Under the pieces are notes generated by a model. It ran no database searches and was not told where the DNA came from. It saw nothing but the letters and a program-made list of their open reading frames with translations. The position numbers were made by a program, and so were the translations under genes. Of a stretch of DNA of 64,000 bases, positions 1 to 7,100 are shown piece after piece (within the stretch, counting starts at the first letter, position 1; each line of letters begins with the position of its first letter). The DNA comes from Burkholderiales bacterium (lineage in GTDB: Bacteria > Pseudomonadota > Gammaproteobacteria > Burkholderiales > Usitatibacteraceae), in assembly GCA_025359985.1 (NCBI GenBank), contig JANYDB010000007.1:1-64000 (forward strand), written 5' to 3'.

Positions 1-93
1 TTGATTGACCAGCGCGGTCAGCAAACCACCAGTCAAAAACGTGAATGCGCAAATGGCGGCCAAGGGATTGATGGGGATTGAGTTCGTTTTCAT
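1..93 (-). CDS. N-terminal fragment of an unknown membrane or secreted protein (runs off window)
   Basis: An open frame reads from an ATG at 93 off the left edge, giving 31 residues that begin MKTNSIPINPLAAICAF and continue into a hydrophobic stretch (about residues 11-29). This looks like a signal peptide or first membrane helix. Only a weak ribosome site (GGAATAA, about 4 nt before ATG) is visible. The family cannot be named from so short a piece. Confidence 0.4.
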   Translation of the reverse strand, partial: MKTNSIPINPLAAICAFTFLTGGLLTALVNQ

Positions 94-407
94 GGCGTTA
101 TTCCGATTGAAGTGAAAATGTTGTTTGCATCGACCGTGTCAGCGGTGTCGTCATGCGTAATTTGCAAAAATGGATGTTCAAGGCTGTTCTTCAAACAATT
201 AGCCCGTTGAGAGGCGGGGCAGCGGCTACAAGTTTTGTTCCCCTCCTGGGTCGGTTCGCAAAGCGAATAGGTTCAAAGGATTTCGCCATGCACCACAGGC
301 GGTGCAGATCATTGCACAGCATAAAAATAAATAGGAATAAGGTCAGCCCTCATGGCACTCGGTTAAGCCCTTGACGCCCGGGAAACAGGTGGGCTGACCC
401 CATTTTT
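94..407. other. Gene-free stretch left of the RAYT relic
   Basis: No credible gene is seen here. The right part holds a 9-bp perfect inverted repeat (GGTCAGCCC at 341-349 and GGGCTGACC at 391-399) abutting the transposase fragment, listed separately. The rest has no recognised site. Confidence 0.4.
339..401. repeat. REP-type inverted repeat next to RAYT fragment
   Basis: GGTCAGCCC (341-349) and GGGCTGACC (391-399) form a perfect 9-bp inverted repeat with a 41-nt spacer. It ends only a few bases before coding similarity to the RAYT C-terminus begins. The core GGTCAG/CTGACC is also the core of the element ends at 3112-3120 and 4378-4391, so all three may be REP-family sequences. The association is inferred from shared words, not from a search. 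Confidence 0.4.
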
Positions 408-668
408 CTCTATCAAGCGCTGGACCGGACAGACAAGCGCAGACAAACGGCTTACCGCGCCTTGTTCAACGCGCAGCTTGACGGCGCGGCAATAGATGAC
501 ATTCGGCTGGCACTCAATCAGAATCAGCCACTGGGCAACTCACGTTTTTATGCCTGGATCGCGAAGGCCGCCGGTGTCAGAAGACAAGCGCGGCCACGAG
601 GCAGGCCGCGTTTGGAGGCTGACGCGGAACAGGTGGTGGTTGGAGGACAAGTGGTGCTGAAGTTGTGA
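408..668 (+). pseudogene. Decayed RAYT (REP-associated tyrosine transposase), C-terminal remnant
   Basis: The frame from about 408 reads LYQALDRTDKRRQTAYRALF and continues to the typical basic tail GVRRQARPRGRPRLEAD, ending at the TGA at 666-668. RAYTs are IS200/IS605-like Y1 transposases that mobilise REP/REPIN sequences. This piece matches only their C-terminal 80 or so residues: the HUH motif, the catalytic Tyr and the N-terminus are absent. No ATG precedes it. The last 111 nt recur almost exactly at 3199-3307. I infer a dead remnant of a former RAYT insertion. Family recognition is from memory of RAYT tails. Confidence 0.7.
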
Positions 669-698
669 AACTAATAATCCTGACCCCTTAATTTTTTT
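588..698 (+). repeat. Direct repeat copy A (3' end of RAYT element)
   Basis: About 111 nt, from GCGCGGCCACGAGGCAGG to the T-run after TGACCCCTTAA, match 3199-3307 at roughly 95%, with only about six differences including one indel. It covers the C-terminal codons of the RAYT plus its 3' flank. The right edge, read on the minus strand, is TTAAGGGGTCAGG, similar to the left edge of copy B. Confidence 0.8.
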
Positions 699-980
699 TA
701 AAAACTGATTCCTATTGCGCGTAAAGATCTGCAACGATGAACCATAACAAGACGTGCGTACGGACGCAAACTACGCTGCGTTTCGTTTGCGCTGCACAGC
801 TAGGCCGTCAAAAAATCCGGGAACATAGACAATTTCACGCATACCTTCTTCGCCAGAAAACAACCGTGATCTGAGCTGCCTCCGAATATCTCAATTGCTG
901 TTACTCGCTCTCTGCGCACATCCACCACACCGCTTTGCGCCTGAATGCCTCGCCCCGGCGTTCGCAGGCAGATCATTCAG
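669..980. other. Gene-free stretch between RAYT relic and toxin gene
   Basis: No gene is supported. It contains the T-rich RAYT 3' flank and, at 763-780, a GC-rich word (GACGCAAACTACGCTGCG) that resembles sequences at 59149-59172 and 62122-62145. The strand right of about 900 lies downstream of the toxin gene stop. No clear terminator is seen. Confidence 0.4.
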
Positions 981-1433
981 CTAAAGGCGACCGTCAAATT
1001 CGAATGGCATCGGATAGTGGATATGGATTGCTTTGGTGTCGGGGTGCTCAGGATTGAGGAGGATGCAACACTCTTGCTCAATCATCACCGAGGGCACCCG
1101 CAGCGCAGGCGATTGCAGGCTTTCCTGCCAAGCCGAACCGATTGACTGCAAGCTCGACGGCGGCGAAAGATTCTGCCAATCTGAGGGCAGCTTCTTGCGG
1201 TCGTAGGTCAGAACCAACCCATCCGGAATCTCAATTTCGTACATCACGTATTGAATGCGCCGGTCGGCACCCGCCGTGTGGACTAGCGTCTCCATTGCCG
1301 CCAGCGCGCGGCTCTGGGCCGCATAGACCATCGGCGTGCCGACAGCATTCCAGCGCCCACCATAGAGCTTTGCCCCTTCGCCGTTGAAGGCATCCAGCAC
1401 ATGCTTGGCTTTCACCAGGCGGTATGCCTTCAT
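981..1433 (-). CDS. RES-domain toxin (NAD+-degrading toxin of type II TA module)
   Basis: A 150-residue protein of the RES family, whose characterised members act as NAD+ phosphorylases/glycohydrolases or ADP-ribosylate a host target, and are neutralised by a Xre/MbcA-type antitoxin. The family hallmarks are visible: Arg27 in LYGGRWNAVG, Tyr37 in VYAAQS, Glu48 in AAMETLVH, and Ser115 in RVPSVMIEQE before the conserved CCILLNPEHP. The ATG at 1433-1431 shares one base with the TGA of the upstream antitoxin gene (TGATG), so the two are translationally coupled. All expected catalytic positions are kept, so it looks functional. Biochemical activity is inferred from the family. Confidence 0.88.
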   Translation of the reverse strand: MKAYRLVKAKHVLDAFNGEGAKLYGGRWNAVGTPMVYAAQSRALAAMETLVHTAGADRRIQYVMYEIEIPDGLVLTYDRKKLPSDWQNLSPPSSLQSIGSAWQESLQSPALRVPSVMIEQECCILLNPEHPDTKAIHIHYPMPFEFDGRL

Positions 1434-1861
1434 CAGGAATAAACACCATGCTCAATCCGCCCTAGTAGCGACTCCACTTCTCTCGCGCCAATATCGGTCG
1501 TGGCAATATCGAGGGGCACGGCATTACCCAACGCACGTTGCGGCGATTTCAACCACGCGGTCGCAGCGTCCTGGTCTTCAAAGACCTCCACCGCCAGCGC
1601 CAGTAGGCGCGCAGACCGATAGAGGCGATCACCGGCAACCGCCGACAAGATGGCTTTTGCTGGCGTCAAGCGATTGATTGATCGCCGGCTTAAGCCCAAG
1701 AGGGCTCCCAGCTGGTCATTATTGAGTCCCAATGCGCCCTTAAAAGCCCACGCCGCCTGCGCAGGCAGCCCCGCAACGATCCGTTGAACCCATTCCTGAG
1801 TGTTGGTCGGCGCGACCTTCAAGGTTTTAAGCCCGCCCATCGCCTCTAGTACTTCAGCCAT
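1433..1861 (-). CDS. Xre/MbcA/ParS-type antitoxin
   Basis: A 142-residue protein of the antitoxin family (DUF2384) that pairs with RES toxins. The middle carries a helix-turn-helix-like segment (LNNDQLGALLGLSRRSINRL, about 47-66). The C-terminal part (VFEDQDAATAWLKSPQRALG and following) is the toxin-binding DUF2384 region. Start: the ATG at 1861-1859 has a good ribosome site (TAGGAG, 7 nt upstream). It lies directly before and overlaps the toxin gene by one base. A palindrome sits in its promoter region, which fits autorepression by the antitoxin or the complex. Confidence 0.88.
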   Translation of the reverse strand: MAEVLEAMGGLKTLKVAPTNTQEWVQRIVAGLPAQAAWAFKGALGLNNDQLGALLGLSRRSINRLTPAKAILSAVAGDRLYRSARLLALAVEVFEDQDAATAWLKSPQRALGNAVPLDIATTDIGAREVESLLGRIEHGVYS

Positions 1862-1888
1862 TGTTGACTCCTATGTGTCATCTGTCTT

Positions 1889-1920
1889 GTTATAGTGCGC
1901 CATTTGGCGCATAAGGTCAA
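1889..1920 (-). promoter_or_regulatory. Promoter/operator of the RES-Xre operon
   Basis: TGCGCCA (1896-1902) and TGGCGCA (1905-1911) form a perfect 7-bp inverted repeat with a 2-nt centre, about 35 nt before the antitoxin ATG. On the minus strand it lies between TTGACC (1920-1915) and TATAAC (1894-1889), a possible -35/-10 pair with a long spacer (about 20 nt). Such a palindrome over the promoter is the usual operator layout for autoregulated antitoxins. Confidence 0.6.
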
Positions 1921-2185
1921 CTTTTAGCAGCCTGATCGCTGAGGGTGCGCTTGCCGTGTGATCGTCTCCAAAACGCTGGTGGCGATACTATTTTGTGCTT
2001 TGCTTCGCGTTAACACCAAAATGCGTTGTGAATAAATACCAGCATTGACGCGGCGTTCAGGCTATTTATGCTTGGAGAACCGGGGTTGTCCATCAATGGA
2101 GTTTGGTGCATACATGCACTTTCCCCGTTGAAAAAAGTGATTAAAAAGGATTTATAAAGCGGTTGCCTGCCTTGATTGCTGCCGC
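1921..2185. other. Gene-free stretch upstream of the TA operon
   Basis: No gene or RNA recognised. It separates the divergent-side promoter of the toxin-antitoxin operon from the 3' end of the SRPBCC gene. Confidence 0.4.
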
Positions 2186-2623
2186 TTACGTACCCTCAAC
2201 CAGCCTCGTCAACAGCGCAAGCGAATCCTGCCAGCCGAGGTGGCACATCTCCGCAGCAATCACGTCGGGCACGCCGTCTTGTGCGATGTGAAGTTCGGTG
2301 CCGCATGACACCGCCTTGAACGTAACCGTTACCGTGATTTCACCGGGTAGATTGGGATCATCGAACTGGTCCGTATAGCGGAGTAGGTAGCCCGGTATCA
2401 ACTCGAGATACGTACCGCCGAAGGTGTGACTTTGGCCGGTGCCAAGATGCGTGAACGACATTTTGTAGGTGCCACCAGCCCTGGCGTCGATGTGATGCAC
2501 CTTGGCGGTGTAGCCATCTGGCGGTAGCCATTTGACCTTGGCCTCCGGATCGATAAATGCCTTGTACACCACTTCTGGCTTGGCGCGCAGTACGCGATGA
2601 AAATGGAAGTTATTGGTACCCAT
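2186..2623 (-). CDS. SRPBCC (AHSA1-type) domain protein
   Basis: A 145-residue single-domain protein of the START/SRPBCC fold, AHSA1 subgroup. It shows the characteristic start FHFHRVLRAKPEVVYKAFIDPE, then WLPPDGY, the GGTYKMSF strand, FGGTYLELIPGYLLRYTDQF, and a C-terminal helix with CHLGWQDSLALLTRLVE. These proteins bind small hydrophobic ligands; the substrate is not predictable here. Start ATG at 2623 follows AGGA. It is 41 nt downstream of the DUF1428 gene on the same strand, and the two probably form a small operon. AHSA1 and DUF1428 proteins are often neighbours. Confidence 0.8.
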   Translation of the reverse strand: MGTNNFHFHRVLRAKPEVVYKAFIDPEAKVKWLPPDGYTAKVHHIDARAGGTYKMSFTHLGTGQSHTFGGTYLELIPGYLLRYTDQFDDPNLPGEITVTVTFKAVSCGTELHIAQDGVPDVIAAEMCHLGWQDSLALLTRLVEGT

Positions 2624-2664
2624 GATGAGTTTCCTTTCGATTATTGGCTCAACGTAAAACTTCT

Positions 2665-3024
2665 TTATGCTTCGAGAATGACCTGAAAGCCGCCAAAGAT
2701 CATGCGTTTGCCGTCAAAGGGCATCTCGGGCATTGCATCGGGCTGCATGCTGGGATGTGCCATGAATTTTTTCATGCCTTCGTCACGTACTTGTTTTGAA
2801 GGCCACACCACCCAGGAGAATACGACCGTTTCGTCTTTTTCCAGTTTCACCGCCATGGGAAAGGAGGTGAGCTTGCCGTCGGGCACATCGTCGCCCCAGG
2901 TTTCGGTCACGGCGAGCGCGCCACATTCTTCCTTGAAAATTTTGGCAGCAGTCTGCGCCATCTTGATATAGGCCTCGCGCTTGGCGTTGGCAACGGGAAT
3001 CACGTATCCATCGACATAGTTCAT
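2665..3024 (-). CDS. DUF1428 family protein (YbaA-like)
   Basis: A 119-residue dimeric alpha/beta-barrel type protein of the DUF1428 family. It opens MNYVDGYVIPVANAKREAYI, carries WGDDVPDGKLTSF and VVFSWVVWPSKQVRDEGMKKFM, and ends with MPFDGKRMIFGGFQVI, all landmarks of the family. Its function is unknown. The start is supported by GGAGATC about 6 nt upstream of ATG. It is the first gene of a likely two-gene unit with the SRPBCC gene. A RAYT-derived relic lies just upstream (3111-3307). Confidence 0.82.
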   Translation of the reverse strand: MNYVDGYVIPVANAKREAYIKMAQTAAKIFKEECGALAVTETWGDDVPDGKLTSFPMAVKLEKDETVVFSWVVWPSKQVRDEGMKKFMAHPSMQPDAMPEMPFDGKRMIFGGFQVILEA

Positions 3025-3110
3025 TTCTGATCTCCAAATTGAATGTGGGAAGTATGGCGTTTGCTGAAAATGGAACCGCCAGGCAGTGCCTTGCCGCAGC
3101 TCGAAGCGAT

Positions 3111-3307
3111 TAAAGGGGTCGGCGTCAATTGTTTTATGGTAACCTCATATATGCCCTGGCGTCCCCGCATCCAACTCAATGGTGTCCCGCTCCACATCGC
3201 GCGGCAACGAGGCAGGCCGCGTTTGGAGGCTGACGCGGAACAGGTGGTGGTTGCAGGACAAGCGGTGCTGAAGTTGTGAAACTAATAACCCTGACTCCTA
3301 ATTTTTT
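3111..3307 (+). mobile_element. MITE-like deletion derivative of a RAYT element
   Basis: The element is bounded left by TTAAAGGGGTCGGCG (3110-3124) and right by a sequence whose complement begins TTAGGAGTCAGGG. It encloses the deleted RAYT frame. The right 109 nt (3199-3307) are copy B of the direct repeat at 588-698. The boundaries are inferred from the similarity of the two ends and are approximate. Confidence 0.5.
3151..3279 (+). pseudogene. Internally deleted RAYT gene (N-terminus fused to C-terminus)
   Basis: A 42-codon frame reads MPWRPRIQLNGVPLHIA, the typical RAYT N-terminus, then passes after RQRG directly into RPRLEADAEQ, the typical RAYT C-terminus. About 200 central codons, including the HUH motif and catalytic Tyr, are missing while the frame stays open. 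The junction lies in a short similar stretch (about 3199-3212), as expected for deletion between short repeats. The unit 3111-3307 keeps both outer flanks with related ends (AAAGGGGTC left, GACTCCTAA right), so it resembles a non-autonomous derivative. No activity is expected. Confidence 0.7.
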
Positions 3308-3371
3308 CATAGCGCTTAAAGTGATGCCATTGGATTCCGGCCGTTTTAGTTCGCGCAACTCTAGCAAGCCC

Positions 3372-4229
3372 TTATTGCAAATACGGCACGACATTTACCA
3401 GCTTATAGCCCGGCATTAAATTGACAAAATGGCGCAGCCAATAGTTATGCCCGGCGCCGAAAAGTACCAGAATTTTATCCCCAGGTTTGGCCACTAGATT
3501 TAGTTTGGCCATAATTTTTGCGTTGCGCTGATACCAGCCTGAATTCAATTCAGCGCCGGGCTGGGCTTTATCGTTACCAACCGCGAGCAGCGGATAGTAA
3601 AACATATTCATTTCTTCCAGTGCGCGTTGCTGCGAATTAATATTCAACAAAAGCTGTCGCACGGTGTTTGTCTTTTGCGCTTTTTCAAAATCGGCAGTGA
3701 ATTTTGCTCCCCATGCGCTGCCCGGCGCAAGCACGCTCTCCTGGTTGTGTGCTTTTGCAAATTCTTCCACTTTGTTGTACGGGAAGTAGTCGATTGTTTT
3801 ACTTTGCTCGTCAATCGCGTAGACCACTTTATGATTAAGCTTATTGGCAAGTCGGTAGGCGATTTGGGTAATTTCATTCGCATCGGTTGTCAGCGATGCA
3901 GGCGTGAATTTATCGAAATCGGTTGTGGTCATGTCGTCCCGGTTGGCGACCATCTCCACCGCAATTTTATTCGGCTTGAATGTTGCCAGCCGATTCACTG
4001 CCTCCACCAACTGTTTTTGTTTTTCAGGCGTGAGCACGCTATCGACTTTTGCGTTATTCACGTCAAGCCCAGGGTTGCCCATGTGATATGCGCCAACGAT
4101 CATGACTTCAATCGGTGCAACTGCTTTCGCGCTAGGTTGGCTGTGAGCCATCGACGAAAAGCCGATTACGGCTACTGCGCTTAATATAAATGCGGCATAC
4201 TTTTTGACGCCATGAAATACGTGTTGCAT
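3372..4229 (-). CDS. Exported DUF5694 family protein
   Basis: A 285-residue protein with a signal peptide (hydrophobic IILSAVAVIGF-like segment, cleavage near AHS-Q at about residue 31). The mature part has family landmarks: VMIVGAYHMGNPGLDV near the start, PNKIAVEM, and LVLFGAGHNYWLRHFV near the C-terminus. This arrangement recalls the TraB/Tiki-type fold, and I place it in DUF5694. Function unknown; periplasmic location inferred. Start ATG at 4229 has a strong ribosome site (AAGGGAG, 5 nt upstream). It stands alone between relic DNA and the M48 protease gene. Confidence 0.65.
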   Translation of the reverse strand: MQHVFHGVKKYAAFILSAVAVIGFSSMAHSQPSAKAVAPIEVMIVGAYHMGNPGLDVNNAKVDSVLTPEKQKQLVEAVNRLATFKPNKIAVEMVANRDDMTTTDFDKFTPASLTTDANEITQIAYRLANKLNHKVVYAIDEQSKTIDYFPYNKVEEFAKAHNQESVLAPGSAWGAKFTADFEKAQKTNTVRQLLLNINSQQRALEEMNMFYYPLLAVGNDKAQPGAELNSGWYQRNAKIMAKLNLVAKPGDKILVLFGAGHNYWLRHFVNLMPGYKLVNVVPYLQ

Positions 4230-4376
4230 AAAGCTCCCTTAAGGTGATTGAAAGATATACCGACTTTAAAATAGCAAGATTTTTAAGTCAGTCACGGGTT
4301 AGACGCGGCAATCAATAGTGCCAGATTTACGTTTCAAGCTAAATTCTCCTCAATTCGCACCATGCCAGAACTGGAA

Positions 4377-4444
4377 TAAAAGGGGTCAGCGAAGCTTTTT
4401 TCATTCTCGGCCCACTCTTGGAAAAAATCGTCGCTGATCCTTTG
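4377..4444. repeat. REPIN-like hairpin downstream of the M48 gene
   Basis: AAAGGGGTCAGCGA (4378-4391) and TCGCTGATCCTTT (4431-4443) are near-perfect inverted arms; inside them TTTTTTC (4397-) pairs with GAAAAAA (4421-). The outer word matches the left end of the RAYT derivative at 3112-3124 at 12 of 13 positions. Two inverted REP cores with a short spacer define a REPIN. It may also act as transcription terminator of the M48 gene, since the minus-strand arm ends in CCCCTTTTATT. Confidence 0.5.
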
Positions 4445-4474
4445 ATTCCCCTTTGATGCCTTTGAATCTCTGCA

Positions 4475-5842
4475 TCAATACTTAAGGTTCTCAGCCTTCC
4501 AGCGCATGGCCGAATATATGCGGTTATAGCCGCTTGGGTGATCGAAGAAAATAAATTCCTCGGCGATGCCTGGCTCAAGCTTTCGGTATTCGCTGAGTTT
4601 GAAAATCGCTTCAGCAAAGCCGTCCGGCTCGCGGGCGGCGTTGAGGCCGAAAATATCGGCTTCAACTTCTGCGGTGCGAATGACGGTTTTATAGACTGGC
4701 GTGGCGAGAAAGATATAAATCGAGAATAGCGCTGCCAGCAACGGGAATCCTGCGGGATCGGAAATACTGCGCACACCAAAACGGCTACCGAAATGCGCTG
4801 CGGCCCATTCCCAGCTGTATTTGATAAACAGTAACCCGCCAAACAAGATGAGCGTAAAGGCCACCGTGTGCTTGATGCCATGATTGAGTACGTAGTGCCC
4901 CATTTCATGCGCCATAACCGCGCGAATTTCGGCGGGTGAGGTGCGATTGAGGAGATTGTCGTTGAGCGTGATGCGGATGGTACCGAACAGTCCGTTCACA
5001 TTGGCGCTGACTCGTTTAGTTTGCTTCGAAGCGTCCGAGTAGTAGACGTTGTCGACCGGGATGCCATTGGAACGCGCCATGGACAGAATGTCATCGCGAA
5101 TCGGGCCTGCAGGTAACGGCTTGAAGGTATTGAATAGCGGCGAAATGAACACGGGCGCGGCCATGATCAGTAGCATGATGAAGCCCGCTCCCGCCATCGC
5201 GCCCCATGCCCACCATGTTCGCGGCAGGCGACGCAGTATCGCGTAAAGGCCGGTCACGGCAATCCCCGTGATCACCATGTCCACGCCCAGGCTGATCCCG
5301 GCTTCGCCCAACCATTTCATCAATGACAGGTTGGAAAGATCGTACTGATGCTCACGATAGAAGCCTTCATAAAACGAGATCGGCAAGGTAAGTAGCGCCG
5401 TGAGCGGCACATAAGCCAGCACATAGAACAGTGTTTGCAGATTTTTGTGGCGCGTGCGTTGCTCAACAAAATCACGGATGCGCGCGGAAATGCCCATGGA
5501 GAGCAGAAGCCACGCCACGGCTAGACCGTACAGAAGATTCCACAGCAGCAGCCAATAGCCGCCTTCATCATAGGCATCCGACTTGGCGCGCGCTTCGCCC
5601 TGCAAGCGATTCATAAATGTTTGGGTGGCGGCAACAGCGTCGAATTTTTTGGCGCTCGCGGCAGTTGCGGTGGCTGCTGTGGTTGCCGGAGTGACCGCAG
5701 ATGCGGCCGGCGCAATTGGCGGATTGGTGATGGCTTGCGTGGGTGTTTGCGTTGGTGTCTGCGTTGGTGTCTGCGCGGTTTGTTGCCCATACAAAACGCC
5801 AACCCATGCCGTCAACAATATGGCTGCGATCTTTTTTATCAT
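4475..5842 (-). CDS. M48 family membrane metalloprotease (Ste24/CAAX prenyl protease type)
   Basis: An integral-membrane zinc peptidase of about 455 residues. The start is placed at MIKKIAAILL (ATG 5842), which has AAGGGA upstream; a longer reading to 5932 is possible but lacks support. A signal-like segment is followed by a Thr/Gln/Pro repeat (TQTP three times, about residues 24-36) and an Ala/Thr-rich linker, then several membrane helices. The zinc motif HEMGH lies at about 312-316, and the third ligand Glu is in RTAEVEADIFGL. The C-terminal DHPSGYNRIY is typical of Ste24-like members. In bacteria such proteins take part in membrane protein quality control; the substrate is unknown. Confidence 0.85.
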   Translation of the reverse strand: MIKKIAAILLTAWVGVLYGQQTAQTPTQTPTQTPTQAITNPPIAPAASAVTPATTAATATAASAKKFDAVAATQTFMNRLQGEARAKSDAYDEGGYWLLLWNLLYGLAVAWLLLSMGISARIRDFVEQRTRHKNLQTLFYVLAYVPLTALLTLPISFYEGFYREHQYDLSNLSLMKWLGEAGISLGVDMVITGIAVTGLYAILRRLPRTWWAWGAMAGAGFIMLLIMAAPVFISPLFNTFKPLPAGPIRDDILSMARSNGIPVDNVYYSDASKQTKRVSANVNGLFGTIRITLNDNLLNRTSPAEIRAVMAHEMGHYVLNHGIKHTVAFTLILFGGLLFIKYSWEWAAAHFGSRFGVRSISDPAGFPLLAALFSIYIFLATPVYKTVIRTAEVEADIFGLNAAREPDGFAEAIFKLSEYRKLEPGIAEEFIFFDHPSGYNRIYSAMRWKAENLKY

Positions 5843-6007
5843 GCTCATTCCCTTTTTGAACGTTGTCGCGCCGGCAAAAAAGATCTTCAGTGCCGTACGC
5901 AGAAATTCGTGATTGAATCCTACGCACGTCACGTGGTCAGGTAAAGGCGCGGCACCGCGATCTGCGACAAGGTGCAGAAATCGTGGCGTGAAACGCAGGT
6001 CTGGTCG

Positions 6008-6358
6008 CTAGCGCTTCAGCTCAAACCGCATCGTGTCGGGGCAGCTTTCGCTGAGTTGCACGCTTTTGCTTGCGCCTGCGACGCGATAGGTGCAGACCCA
6101 ATCTGAACCTACGCCGCCTTTATCACCCGCAACGCGCTGCGACTTAAACAAGGTGCCTTCTGCTGTCTTCGGCTTTGCGGTGGCAGGCGGTTCGGGCGTA
6201 GTGGGCGGTGTCACCAGCGCGGGCGGATTAGCGGGCGCTTCTGTTACTGGTAATACTGGCAGAATTGCGGGCTCGCTGGATTGTGCGAACACCATGCCGA
6301 TTGATAAACCAGCGAGTAGAAGTGCGGCGATGTGCTTGATGCTGATAAGGGTTTTCAT
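6008..6358 (-). CDS. Small secreted protein, unknown function
   Basis: A 116-residue protein with a clear signal peptide (MKTLISIKHIAALLLAGL..., cleavage near VFA-Q at about residue 26), a Pro/Ala/Thr-rich linker (about 35-65) and a small C-terminal domain with two Cys (WVCTYRV and SESCPDT) that could form a disulfide. I do not recognise the family. Start ATG at 6358 has GGAAG upstream. It lies between the M48 protease and a beta-barrel gene on the same strand, all three encoding envelope proteins. Confidence 0.6.
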   Translation of the reverse strand: MKTLISIKHIAALLLAGLSIGMVFAQSSEPAILPVLPVTEAPANPPALVTPPTTPEPPATAKPKTAEGTLFKSQRVAGDKGGVGSDWVCTYRVAGASKSVQLSESCPDTMRFELKR

Positions 6359-6409
6359 TATTTCTTCCGGAGATGTTTTGTATGAGTTCCTAAAAATGCA
6401 GCTAAAAAT

Positions 6410-6976
6410 TCAAAACGATAGCGTGGTGCTGATAAACCCGGCTGACACTTTTGATTTTGTCGCGCTACGCCCATCGACGCCAATGGCGAATTGGGAATTA
6501 AAGTGATATCGCGCACCGATGCTGATTAATGGCTCACGCACATGATCACGATCGCGACCGATACGATCCTCAATCTCGCGCATCATGCCGACTATTGCGC
6601 CGCCTGCGCATAGCGAAAAATCAGCCATCTGTTGACAATAGCGCATGCCGAGGTAATAGCCGTTGATACGGCGCACGCCCTGGATGGAGGGCAACACTAG
6701 ACGGGCTTCGCCAAAATCGATAAATCCTGCTTCGACCGTCGTGTTAGTAAAGACTGTTTTATTGATCGCCAGATATTTTGCGCTACCGCGCCGATCAATT
6801 TGAATCGTCGGGTCAAGAAGCAATGAGTTGGCCGTTTCACCAAAGTGAGAATAGCCGACTGCAAGGCTGACATCCCAATCTGTGGGTGAAGAAAAGGCGG
6901 GCTCTAGTCGTAACGTAAACACCACCAAAGCGATGATGGAAAAAGGCAGCAAGCGCAACGCGTCAGCAATAGTCAT
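6410..6976 (-). CDS. Outer-membrane beta-barrel protein
   Basis: A 188-residue protein with an N-terminal signal (hydrophobic PFSIIALVVFTL, cleavage near AFS-S). The mature part has alternating amphipathic strands (DVSLAVGYSHFG, TTVEAGFIDFG, RINGYYLGMRY, LISIGARYHFN) and ends in Phe (STTLSF), the C-terminal signature read by the BAM machinery. It resembles the small OmpA-like/OMP_b-brl barrels of 8 strands. Transported substrate or partner unknown. No ribosome site is evident before ATG 6976. One copy of the intergenic hairpin repeat lies just upstream (7015-7068). Confidence 0.65.
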   Translation of the reverse strand: MTIADALRLLPFSIIALVVFTLRLEPAFSSPTDWDVSLAVGYSHFGETANSLLLDPTIQIDRRGSAKYLAINKTVFTNTTVEAGFIDFGEARLVLPSIQGVRRINGYYLGMRYCQQMADFSLCAGGAIVGMMREIEDRIGRDRDHVREPLISIGARYHFNSQFAIGVDGRSATKSKVSAGFISTTLSF

Positions 6977-7014
6977 GGGGTGTTGTTTATTTTTTTAGAT
7001 AAAAGTGGCCATTC

Positions 7015-7068
7015 GGCGGGATTCTTCAGCCAAAAAATGCTCAAACGCCGCGCCAGTGCTAGTGATTA
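7015..7068 (+). repeat. Intergenic hairpin repeat, copy 1
   Basis: Shares AAAAATGCTCAAACGCCGCGCCAGTGCTAG with the family consensus, split here into AAAAATGC, TCAAACGCC, GCGCCAGTGCTAG. It lies 33 nt after the stop of the minus-strand EcsC-like gene. The left arm is the most degenerate of the four copies. Other copies: 16731-16787, 43888-43938 and 54759-54815. Confidence 0.6.
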
Positions 7069-7100
7069 TTGCAGCATTATTGATGCGCCACAAATCTAAA

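Noticed and set aside
3627-4184. 185-codon plus-strand frame inside the DUF5694 gene
   Set aside because: It is antisense to a gene with a signal peptide, ribosome site and family landmarks; its translation is Cys/Arg-rich and disordered in character, typical of a shadow.
5583-5944. Gly/Cys-rich plus-strand frames over the M48 N-terminus
   Set aside because: Produced by reading the TQTP and Ala-rich repeats on the other strand; no start context.
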